The notes below the pieces were generated by a model. It had not been told where the DNA came from. It saw nothing but the letters and a program-made list of their open reading frames with translations, and ran no database searches. Positions 25,660-35,914 of a stretch of DNA of 64,000 nt are shown piece by piece; position 1 is the first letter of the stretch; each line of letters begins with the position of its first letter. The stretch comes from Pegea sp. RAD2-039 (taxonomy: Eukaryota > Chordata > Thaliacea > Salpida > Salpidae). The stretch is taken from contig JAQGEQ010000161.1 of NCBI GenBank assembly GCA_034620365.1, forward strand, positions 868,001-932,000, read 5' to 3'. The translations under genes and the position numbers were made by a program.

Positions 25660-26153
25660 GTTGGGATTGAGTTTCTGTTTTGAAATCGACGACAATGTGT
25701 AATTTGAAAAGTAAAATAGTGAAAAACGAAGGGCTTAAAAATACGTTAGTGTATTTTGACAATATTATTATTGGAGGCAACTCGTTAGAGGAAATACAAA
25801 AGCACTCAAAAAGTGTATTTAAGTCTGTTGGAGACAGAAAAATAACCTTAAACGAATATAAAACAGTATATGGAGTAGAAGAATTCTGTTTCCGAGGTTG
25901 TTGTGTGAGAAGAAATCAAATTATGCCTGATCCTGGGCGTTTGAAAACTCTGATGGATCTAAATACAAAGTCATTGCAGAGAACAATGAGACTTTCTGTT
26001 TATTACTCCAGGTGGATCTGTAATTTTGCAGATAAGATTAACCGACTGAAAAAGGTATATCAGTTCCCTATGAGAGAGAGATTTGGGATTTTGAAGAGCT
26101 TAAAAAGAATATTGCCAAGTCAACGTTACATGCAAAATGTTTACGATTATTAG
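25660..26153 (+). pseudogene. Ty3/gypsy-type retrotransposon fragment (reverse transcriptase to RNase H junction), decayed
   Basis: The frame at 25680-26153 reads YFDNIIIGGNSLEEIQKHSK where gypsy reverse transcriptases have Y-[LVI]-D-D-[IV]. Then come KITLNEYKT, CCVRRNQIMPDPGRLKTL and SLQRTMRLSVYYSRWICNF, which match the region leading into RNase H. The second catalytic Asp is replaced by Asn. The fragment has no gag, protease, integrase or visible flanking LTRs, so it is an inactive remnant. A poly-T run follows at 26158-26171. Confidence 0.7.
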
Positions 26154-26171
26154 AGTTTCTTTTTTTTTTTT

Positions 26172-27370
26172 GATAATTACTTGAGATGGATTTGTAAATC
26201 TTCTGTTAAATCAAGCTGGTAAAACAGTTCCACAACACCCCTTTATTAAAAGAATAAATTATGGAGCTTAAGAAAAACATCGCCTAGCTTATAATAACAA
26301 CTTATTTGTTATTTCTTATACCTAAACAAAATACTTTTATACATTTTATTTTCATAAATTTTCTTCTGACGTATCTTTTAAGTTGTCAACAACAATCAGG
26401 ATTTAATTTAATTTTCCTTAATCTCTCTTTCTCGAATAGGGAACTTCTTCTAGTAGTCTCCGATAATCTGAGCATCTACAGTTACGTTCGGTTTTATTGG
26501 TTAAGCTCAAAATTTTGAAAATTTGTGCGCAAGTAAGGCTGACGAATAATGTTTTATTATTCAATTTTCTTGAAAAAATATTGTACTGAAAAATATAATT
26601 TTTAGTTTATTTTTATCTACTTAATTGCAAATTCAGTTTGAAGGCTGAGCTTAAATTGTTTGAAACATAAAATTTGGAAGACACAATATCCCGAAAGCAT
26701 TAACTTAAACTGTTTATTCAATAATTTTCATTATTAGTACTTAATAAGATAATTTTTATTTGGTGGTGTTTCAAAAATTATTATTTTGAATTTTTGAATC
26801 AGTAAAGGATTTTTGTTCTATCTTTATTTGTTTATCAATATTATACAACAAAGTTTATTTTATAATATATTAAAGTTTTCAAATTTATAAAATTATAAAG
26901 TAGGAACTTCATTATTAGTGTACAACATATTTTTCAATATATAAAAAGATTTAGAATCTGTTATAAGAAGCAACTTCATTGTTTTCCTACAATAAAATAA
27001 TTCAATAATTTGTTATATTATTAGATTGCTATTTATAGCTGAAATATTCAGTTTTAAAAATAGTTTTTAACATTGAAAGATTTGTTGGACAACATCAGAT
27101 GTTGAAATAGTATTTGATAATTCTATCTTTACTGTTGACCTACAGTTCATTATAAACATTCTTTTGTTGTTACCATATTTATTTTTGTAAAAACAAGCTT
27201 TAAGTGGTATGTAACGTTGCCAGTTTTCTCCTTTTATTTTGTTATATTTAAATTATTATTCATAATTTATGTTTTACTTATATCCCTACAGTGTTTATAT
27301 TCTTTTTATATAAATCTTAAATTGTGATACCTAAGACCTTCCAATTATCTGTTTGCGCGTAATATTTGGT
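26172..27370. other. Intergenic AT-rich DNA
   Basis: Nothing recognised between the gypsy fragment and the LINE tail just upstream of MBD2/3. Confidence 0.4.
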
Positions 27371-27432
27371 TTTTGTTCGCCTTAAGAGCTGTTAAATTTG
27401 TAACTTGCAGCCACGCATTAATTTAATAAATT
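27371..27432 (+). mobile_element. LINE 3' tail fragment (family B)
   Basis: The sequence TTCGCCTTAAGAGCTGTTAA, a short spacer and TTGCAGCCACGCATTAA, then AATAAA-like repeats, matches the tails at 32577-32640 and, in its last part, 5215-5275. It lies about 70 bp upstream of the MBD2/3 start and may form part of its promoter or upstream intron. Confidence 0.55.
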
Positions 27433-27499
27433 GAAATATTTAGTTTAAAAACAATCTTTCATAAATTATTTACTTTTTGTAGATTTTACTTCAAATATA

Positions 27500-27507
27500 A
27501 TGTAATG
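27500..27507 (+). promoter_or_regulatory. Minimal start-stop upstream ORF overlapping the MBD2/3 start
   Basis: The bases ATGTAATG read ATG-TAA in one frame, and the final A of the stop is the first base of the MBD2/3 ATG at 27505. Such start-stop elements can stall or recycle ribosomes and tune translation of the main frame. Whether it lies in the mature 5' UTR depends on the acceptor at 27482 being used. The regulatory role is inference. Confidence 0.4.
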
Positions 27508-28302
27508 GACCAAGATGGTATTGAAAATAAAATTTATAGTAAATGTGATTTACCTGAAGGATGGCAAAAACTGGAAGTTTTGAGAAAGTATGGAGCTAGT
27601 AAAGGAAAACGAGATATTTATTATATCAGTCCAAAAAATGTAAAGTTTAGAAGTAAGGTTGGTCTTGTAAAATACTTTGGCAGTTCTTTAGATTTGTCAA
27701 CTTTTGACTATAAAACTGGAAAAATGCGAAGCAGACTATTAAGCAATGGTTCATGTAGTAAATCTCATACAGCTAAATATGTTCTTGCTCATTATAAAGA
27801 AGCTAAAGCTAGACAGACCTCTGCGAACACTTCAATCTGTTGTGGACCATTTTCGAATATCTCTACAACAAAAATTGAAAACTTCCAGACCGACAAATCG
27901 ATTAAGAATACTCAGGTGGAAATAAATCTTGGTAAGAAACAAGAAATCAAAGATAATTTAACTGAAAATATGTTCATTGATATTCTTTCTCACTTCAAAA
28001 TGAATGGAAATTCAGCAAACTCAGAAGAACCAATGAAGATAATAACTTCAAGTGATATTGCAAATGCTATAGTTTCAACTTTAAAATTAGAAAATGGAAT
28101 CTCAGGAAGTTCAGAATTGTCAGTTTCAGAGATAATTGTAAAGTTAGCAGATAGAATAGATGATAAATCAGAAACTAAAACTGATTCTGAAGTAAACACT
28201 CCTATTTTTTTCTTAAATGTTACTAAAGAAGATATTGAAGATCAACAAAACGTCGTTGATGTTTGCCGCCAGCAACTTAAATCTGTATTAGATTCAGATT
28301 GA
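27505..28302 (+). CDS. MBD2/3: Methyl-CpG-binding domain protein 2/3
   Basis: A single-exon CDS of 265 aa. The MBD occupies residues 13-72: LPEGWQKLEVLRKYGASKGK, then DIYYISPKNVKFRSK, then LVKYFGSSLDLSTFDYKTGKM. That last stretch is the signature linking the MBD to the rest in MBD2/3. The C-terminus (VTKEDIEDQQNVVDVCRQQL) matches the MBD2/3 coiled coil that binds p66/GATAD2 in the NuRD complex. The middle is divergent and Ser/Asn/Ile-rich. The presumed role is NuRD recruitment; whether this MBD binds methylated CpG cannot be judged by eye. A TTTTTGTAG acceptor-like site ends at 27482. A start-stop triplet pair (ATGTAATG) directly overlaps the initiator ATG. Confidence 0.92.
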   Translation: MDQDGIENKIYSKCDLPEGWQKLEVLRKYGASKGKRDIYYISPKNVKFRSKVGLVKYFGSSLDLSTFDYKTGKMRSRLLSNGSCSKSHTAKYVLAHYKEAKARQTSANTSICCGPFSNISTTKIENFQTDKSIKNTQVEINLGKKQEIKDNLTENMFIDILSHFKMNGNSANSEEPMKIITSSDIANAIVSTLKLENGISGSSELSVSEIIVKLADRIDDKSETKTDSEVNTPIFFLNVTKEDIEDQQNVVDVCRQQLKSVLDSD

Positions 28303-28872
28303 ATCTTTATCAATGTTTTTGTTAAAAGAGAGCTTTATAACCAACTTTGACTTGATAAACAAACGATTTGTCACAACTATAATTTGCCTTTTTATAACGT
28401 AATAAATTGATATAATCGATTTAGTTGTAATTTAAATACAGCATCCTTTAAAAAACGTTTATTTTTTCGCATATCTAATAAAACATTTTTATAAATAAAG
28501 TTAAAAATTGTATCTCAAAAGTTGTACCTATTTTAAAACAAAGGGATTGTAACTGCTTACAGCCGCCCAATTTTATAACTAATGCATAAGCACGCCAAAC
28601 TACAGCTACTAAAATATGAAAAGACATTTGTAATGGTTCATTCTAACTTTTCTAAAATAATCTTGATAAACAAAAAATTGATTTCAGCGATTTACCTGTT
28701 CAGTACAAGTCATAATTAGCAATGAAAGATATTAAAGAGTAAAGCGCTCGTCTATACCGATGAGTAAGTAGCTTGGGAAAGACAACTATATGAAAAGTAA
28801 TTACTCTGAATTCAGGTGATGAGAAGCAACTTTAGATAATAATTATTTAATATCTTAATTGTTTTATATTGG

Positions 28873-30321
28873 TCAGGCGGAATCAGCAACACCACATGTC
28901 TTTCCCCGAGCTTTCCTGAAAAATAAAACTTATAAGTTTAACATAAAATTGATGAAGTATTTGGTACATACGTCCCATAAAAGTATCGTCCTAATTGAAT
29001 AAGCTGACAGGCTTCATTTGTAAAATGACAAGCAAATAATAAATGGTTTCGAGGTTGTACCATCCAAGCAAATCTCATAAATAGACCGGAGTAAACGCAC
29101 AAAGCTGAAAAAAAGGAAATTTTTTCAGACAGAAACATGTTCTATTGTTGAACTTGATAATCAAGTGATGATTTTACAATACTAAGAAAAAGTAGTTGTA
29201 GCATTAAATCAACTAACACTTATTCATAATTTAAATAATATGATTAGGAAATGTCTAATTTACCTGCAGTCATTCTCGGGCTAATAATATCTGGGGACTT
29301 TTTCATATCTGCCATGGCTGCAATAGGGATGCCCCAATTAGCCACTGGTCCCCAAAAATGCTTAAAATATTTAAAAATTAAATCTATTAGATAATATGAA
29401 AAATTAACAAAATAAATTACCAGTTTAAATCAGTAATCAAAATAATAACTAGTAAATATATAAACCAACTAAATAAATATAAATAAAATCAACTATATTA
29501 ATTATATAAATGACCAAAGTTTGATTATAAAGATTATTAGCTAAGCACAAAGTTTATAACAGCTTTTATTGGAAATAAAATAGTTTAAACTCAAAAATCT
29601 ATAATAAAGAAGTTTAAATCTTACTGTACTGAATATTCAATGAGGCACAAGATTCCATATGTAAAAAAAATGATAAGCAAAATTTAAAATAAATAAAGGT
29701 TTAATGTCAAATTATATGAAGGTTAGTGATCTATTTATTCATAAGATATTCTTATAAATTAAAATAAATATGTAATTCTAGCTGAAGAAAAAATTGCTTC
29801 TTGAAAATGTATTATTTGTTTTAATAAAAAAAGCAAATAGCTAATTTAAAACAAATAATTATATTGAACCAATTTTTTTCTACATCTATTTATACTACTA
29901 AGAGAAGTAAAAACTTAAAAACAATTATCAAGTTGATCTCTCTAAATTTTATGAACAAATGGGTAAAAAGAATTTCTTAAACATAGAATTAAAGAACTAT
30001 ATAAAAATTGAATTGTTAAATTAAAAGTAAAACTTTTTAGAATACAACTTCTTAAAATTTGATTCAAAATGAAAATAATTAACAAAAAATTATTGGTAAT
30101 CAAAGAGCTGGGCATATAAAAAATGTTAGTAAGACTTGTATAAAGAAGCATGAAAGGATTCAATGAAAATAAACAATTTAATATTATCTAAGCTCATTAA
30201 TAAAAATTAAAACAAGCAATATTAAAACAAAAAGTATTGTTAAAAAAACAAACCTCATTAAGTAATCCCGAAATTCTTTACTTTTGACATGCTTTGCAAA
30301 CTTTTGAATGTGTTTAGACAT
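28873..30321 (-). CDS. MPC1: Mitochondrial pyruvate carrier subunit 1
   Basis: MPC1 pairs with MPC2 in the inner mitochondrial membrane to import pyruvate. Exons are 30254-30321 ([20 protein letters not shown], then LM), 29264-29360 ([20 protein letters not shown] and [11 protein letters not shown]), 28972-29104 ([34 protein letters not shown]) and 28873-28915 (end). The motif order and length (about 113 aa) match the family. Exons 2-4 join in frame, but exons 1 and 2 do not at the only visible GT and AG: the sum is one base short. Either the junction is non-canonical, a micro-exon is missed, or the sequence has an indel. Intron 1 is about 0.9 kb with no recognised content. The gene is convergent with MBD2/3. 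Confidence 0.9.
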
Positions 30322-31730
30322 AATTAAAATGCAGTGTACATAAATTAATTTAAATAAATCTTCTTCAACCGAATACTGAGTGTAAGATACAGCAATTTTG
30401 CAAATAAAGTGGCAGTTTACAAATATGGGTTTAGTTCAAAGAAAATTAAAAAAAAATACAAACAAATAAAACATCTGTTTCATTGAGCTTATGTGGCAAT
30501 ATTAATTATTAACTAACCTGAATACTGATTTTTCAAAATTAAACAAATAAAAATTATCAAACTTAGAGAAAATTTACTGATAAAGTCCCCGCTAAAAAGA
30601 AGTAATCAAAAAGTAAAAACAACTTAAAAAATTAACTTGAAATAATCATTCAAAGTTTGGTATAAACATGTAGCAATGTTTTTATCCTGTTAATACGTTT
30701 GTAAATAGTTTTATTTCAATATTGTCGATATTTGGCGTTTGAATATTGGACGATTTACAAAAACAGCTATCATTAAGTTATATTCTTGTTAAAACTAATC
30801 TATTAAAAATTGATCTCAGTCAATATTATCTTTCCTTTTCCCATTCCTTTTATACATTCTCTAATAGTTGGACCGTAAGAGGTTGAGCTTTTAGACTACT
30901 ATAAACTTTCTTTACTATACATATCAATCCATCTTTATAAGATATCTCTACGTCTACAGAAGCAGCTATGAATCCATCCTTTAGTTTACTGGTTGTGAAG
31001 CTACAGCATTCCAGGAATCCAGCTTTTACTGCTATCATTTTCGGGGCTTCTAGTTTCTTGGCACCAGGGAAAATGAGTAAAAATTCGTATTTGTAAGGGA
31101 AGATCTTATTTTTATGCAGAACTCTTCAATCTTTCTCAAACTGTTTCTTTGATGTTTGCTGATTAAGCTATAAATATTTTCTAACAATCTGCTTTACAAG
31201 TTAAATTCATTTTTCTTATTTTTATTTTTTTAAATTTAACTTAAATTAGGTAGCATTCAATATTGATTTCAAATCTTCTACAACATTTTTTATATATCTG
31301 AATAGAACTATAAATAATAAAAGATATCTTGCAGTATAGAAACTCTCTTTTTAGGGAAACACCCTTTCAAATACAAAAAATGATAAATATGTATAAGCCA
31401 ATTGTTAATTATAGTAATACTAGAGAGATCAATAGAGATCAAATATTAAGATGTTATACTTTACAGAGAGCTCTTTTTGTTTTATTCTTAAAATTAATTT
31501 TTTTAAAATTTTTTTCTACAAATAGTTTGAATATTTGTACTTAAACATAGATTTTTTATAGATTTTACTTAAAATAAATTGAAAAGTACTTTTTAAGGAA
31601 ATAATTAAAAAGAAAGAATTTTTTATTATCTAAAATACTAAAAAAATCTTTTATAAATTTGAAATTATTTCTTTGTAATCTGTAATTGAAATACAATTTA
31701 AATAATTTTTTTTTTCTAATCTTTTAATTT
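30322..31730. other. Intergenic between divergent MPC1 and GDAP2
   Basis: AT-rich, no gene supported. Short frames at 30850-31038 and 31329-31544 have no recognisable family. It should contain both promoters. Confidence 0.4.
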
Positions 31731-31783
31731 TTGTAGTTTTTTTTTTTCAATTGATTCTTGAGTTCTAGGTTTTAAATCCAATC

Positions 31784-34700
31784 ATGATCAATAATTGGGA
31801 TGATACTTTGATCAATGTAGATAATTTGCAGTCATGGGCAGTAAAATCATCTCATAAAGATGTTATAGTGGATTCCCAAAAGACATTTTCTTTTCCAGTT
31901 AGACAAAGTTTAAACACAAAGATTTGTTTAAGGTAAAAAATAAAACAAACTTCAATTATCTAAATTTTTTTAACAAATAACTTAACATTTTTTCATTGTA
32001 ATAATTTTTTTGTAATTTACTTGATTAAATTGAATTAATTTGTTGATATTTTAGTAAATCAAAGGTTTCAAAGTTAGAGGCGGACGTTCTTGTTTTACCA
32101 TTTAATGAAATGAGACAAATGCGAAGCTCATTAGCATCAGAAATATTGAAGAGCGCTGGAACTGATTTTGTGATCGCAGATGAACAAATTTCTGGTTTGT
32201 TGTTTATTAAATTATTCAGTTTATTTTGTAATAAAATAAAAACTGATTTATTTTGTTAATATTTCTTGGAATTATAAAATTACTATAAATTGTAGAAACC
32301 TCATATTTTATTTGAGAGGTTTTTTAGTTAATTAAAGATATTTTTGCTCTTTCTAACTATTTGAATGCTTCAAAATAGAATATATTTTTTTAACTTATAG
32401 CTAAATGATTTCTTTGGATATAAATAAAAGTTTGCTTATCAGTAAACTCAAATTCTAATATTTTAAGATGTAAAATACTTAATTAATAATTCCAACTTTT
32501 ATCTTTAATTTTATGATTTTTTTATTAAAATTAGCTTTAGTTACTTAAGACTTATTCATTCTTTTTCTGCTCAAATTTTTTTGTGTTTGCTTTAAGAGCT
32601 GTAGAATTTGTCATCTGCAGCCATGCGTTAAATAAATAAAAACTATAATCATATTGATAATGTTTTCGTTGAACTTTTGCCTTTTGTATGTTAATAGCTT
32701 TTTAATCTCCTTTTTAGATGTTTATTTTTAAAACTGATTCTATAAATTCTCAAATATAAGTTGAATTAATAATTTTGTTGTGAACCTCAAATTAGAACAA
32801 TGATAGTTTATAAGAAATGCTTTTGATGATTAATAAATACCAAAAATATGAAGTTGATTAATGTTGAATTATATAAACAAATGTTTTATTTTCGAATATC
32901 TTATAAAGTTCAATCAACATAACTTTTCTTCATCAAATAATAAAATTCTACTAATGAATTTTTATCAATGACACAGATATCAAAACAGGTGATATAGTTT
33001 CAACTACATCTTGTGATCTTCCGTGTAGATACGTTTTCCATGCTCTTGAACCAATAGTTAGTCATCTGTACAAAACCGCTACTGAAACAGCTCTTCATAG
33101 TGAGTTAAAGTAATTTTCAAATGCTTCAAAATTTATCACATCAACATTTTCCACTATTTTTCGTTTGGTCGATATACATCAAATGTTTTTCAGATTGTTA
33201 TAGGAATGCTTTGGAACTTGCAAAGACTTTGCAGTTGAGGTCGATTGTATTTTGCCCACTATATACTACATCTGATCAACTTCTGTATATTCATTTGACT
33301 CACATAACAATAAGTAAGATATTTCTTAGCTATATCTGCAGCAAATATTTGTGAAGCAAATTTAACATAAAATTGTTTAACAACTAAATTGTGAATTAAT
33401 TTATTTTACTAATATTTTACTTTGTATTTATTTTATCTATAACAATCAAATACTTTTATATAATTTTCTTTAATTTTTATTATGACTTTTACATAAAAAC
33501 GATTCAACTAACAAATGTCTTTAAACTTTTCAATTTCATATTTTAATTTGGTCCCTAATTCTGATTATATCTTTTGAAAATTGAATATTTAAGGGACTCT
33601 TCGCTGTTGTATGAATCAATATGAAGACAGTTTTGATAAAGTTGTGCTAGCAGTCAATGAAGATTCTCTAGTAAGTTTTCAAACTTTTAACAAATTCAAA
33701 TATATTTAAGACTATTTTCGGTTTAATATTTTACTCATGAGTTTATTGAAACTGAATTTAATATAAATTGTTTAAAATATTCAGCTAATCTACGAGCAGT
33801 TACTGTCTGTGTACTTTCCACGAAATTACAATGAATTAAGCAATGGGGAATCAGTTGTAAATAATATGAGATGGAATCTATGGGGCGAAAGCTTGTATGC
33901 TGACAGAGTTATTCGAATAACGAATGTTGAAGCTTTAAAACAATTTCAAAGTAATTATTATCATCTAAAAATTATAAAGCTTTTTTGTATTTGATTAAGT
34001 TCAGCTTAAAATTGTCTTTTTTAAAAAGTAAATATTTGAAAATAATATTTCTATAAATATTGTTTCAAAATTTTGATAAAACATTTTGGCTTAGATAAAA
34101 GTCCTGAAAAAGATCTGATCTCTCAAGTTAATAGAGTCTCTTTCGCCGAGATGTCAGGAGATCATGATAAAAGAAGAAAATGGGAGTTACGCATTAAGGA
34201 AGACGATGTCTTATCAAAGCAAAGAATGTAAATGTAAAGAAGTAAACCTCATCAGAAAATTGGTAAATATCTTTTTAGATATGCGAGACTACTACGACAG
34301 TCAAGAATGGAAGATTTATCGGAGGTTGAACATATTCAACACGCCATAAAAGTTAGTGGAGTCGATAGACAAGGATCTCCTATACTAGTGATTATTGCTG
34401 AGTACATCCATCGAATTCGTGCTGATCCTGAAAAGGTTTTTCTGTTTGTTGCAAAATCTTTTATTTGATTTTGATTTTTGTTTCAGGCAATCAAATATAT
34501 CATTCAAAAATATGATAAATTAACAAACTTACCTTACAACATCGTCTACTTTTCTACTGGTGCAGAGAATCAAATAAGTCCGGAATTTCTGAAACGCATT
34601 TTAAGAATACTTGATCTCAAGTATATAAGAAATTTGAAAAAGTTGTATGTAGTTCATTCTACGCTAGCTCATAAAGTAAGTTGTGTTTAGAAGATAACAA

Positions 34701-34974
34701 AAACAATTTTGGAAGTTTTTATTTATTTATAGATTTATTCTTTTTACTTTTGTACAATGTACGCCCACGAGGTTAGAAAGAAATTAACTTTCGTGAAAAG
34801 TTTGTCAAAACTCTTTAATTTTGCTGAAGAAACTCAACTCACAATCCCAGAATTTATTCATGATTTTGAAAAAATGGTAAATTTCACAAAATTCAATTTT
34901 AAATGATTCTTAAAATCGTGATTTTGTTGTTTCAGGTCAACCCTACGATGACAAAAGCTTATGAGTCCAAGTAA
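31784..34974 (+). CDS. GDAP2: Ganglioside-induced differentiation-associated protein 2: macro domain plus CRAL-TRIO
   Basis: Eleven exons join in frame to 478 aa: 31784-31932, 32055-32194, 32977-33099, 33194-33313, 33594-33670, 33785-33950, 34095-34227, 34279-34435, 34487-34675, 34733-34876 and 34936-34974. The human protein is of similar size. The N-terminal half is the macro domain (KLEADVLVLPFN; DIKTGDIVSTTSCDLPCRYV; HALEPI). A linker with YARLLRQSRMEDLSEV, typical of GDAP2, leads to the CRAL-TRIO lipid-binding domain (PILVIIAEYIHRIRADPEKA; LPYNIVYFSTGAENQ). The usual Ala/Gly-rich ADP-ribose loop near NAANE is reduced to FNEMRQMRSS, so ligand binding by the macro domain is doubtful. Intron 2 (782 bp) holds a LINE tail. 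The cellular role of GDAP2 is poorly known; the family is linked to stress and ageing. Confidence 0.9.
32577..32642 (+). mobile_element. LINE 3' tail fragment (family B) in GDAP2 intron 2
   Basis: TTTGCTTTAAGAGCTGTAGA, a short spacer and ATCTGCAGCCATGCGTTAAA, then TAAATAAAAA, matches the family B ends at 5215-5275 and 27371-27432. Only the 3' end is present, as expected for a severely 5'-truncated insertion. Confidence 0.55.
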
Positions 34975-35914
34975 CCAAACATACTACTGGTTGCTTGGAA
35001 AATTCGTGAGAACTTTCATTTTCTTTCTTTTTGATGAACATTTAAATTGATTAAACATTTTTTACTTCTTTTTGTGCAATCAGTTCGCCTCTATCGTCAA
35101 TTAAAAAACAAACATATTTTTGTCGTCATAATTTACTTTAAACTAAAAATATTTACTACAATTCAGCTACAAATTTGTTGTTAGTTCTAACGTTATATTT
35201 TAATCATGAAAAAAATCTTTATTTAAAACCTTACTGATGCTCTATACAACGTATTCGTCATCAAAACCTTTTTTATAGTTTACTATTAATTCGTAGTTTA
35301 CATGTCACTCTGACATTTTGGTTTAATCGGATTAATCTTTTAATTTGCGCATTGCAGAGAAGTTTACAGGAATCGATTTCCACATTTGCTTTTAGTTTAG
35401 ACTTAGATATTTTACAAACTCACCACACAGGTTTGGTAATAGACCCTCAAACAAAGTCTTCTAAATATATGATTAAAAGTTAAGTTTTAAAATAAAATTT
35501 GTAGAATTAGTTTTGATTTAAAAATCAAATATGTTTAATATGGTTGAAGGTTTATATGATTATTGCTTTCATGATAAAATATCATGTGATCTCTGAAGAG
35601 TTGTCTTTTAAAATCCTTTTTTCCAATTTATGGAATAGTTTTTGAATTTAAAAAACAACAAACTTGTTGAATCTCGAATTGACTCGTAGAAACCGATGGC
35701 AGACTTGAACAAGTTCAAACCTAGTAGATAGATGGGGGTATACTGAAGCAACTGAATCTTTTAAAATGTTTTTATTTAATTAGAATACAATTATGAAAAT
35801 TTTTGGTATCTAACAAGAAAGGCAAAAGACAAGTATATACAAATTATTTGATGAAATAAAATCGAAAGAGATTTTTAAAGTTTTATTCCAAAATTGATTA
35901 TTAGTAGTAAAAGA
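34975..35914. other. Convergent intergenic region between GDAP2 and MsrA
   Basis: It contains the two 3' UTRs. No gene or repeat was recognised. Confidence 0.4.
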
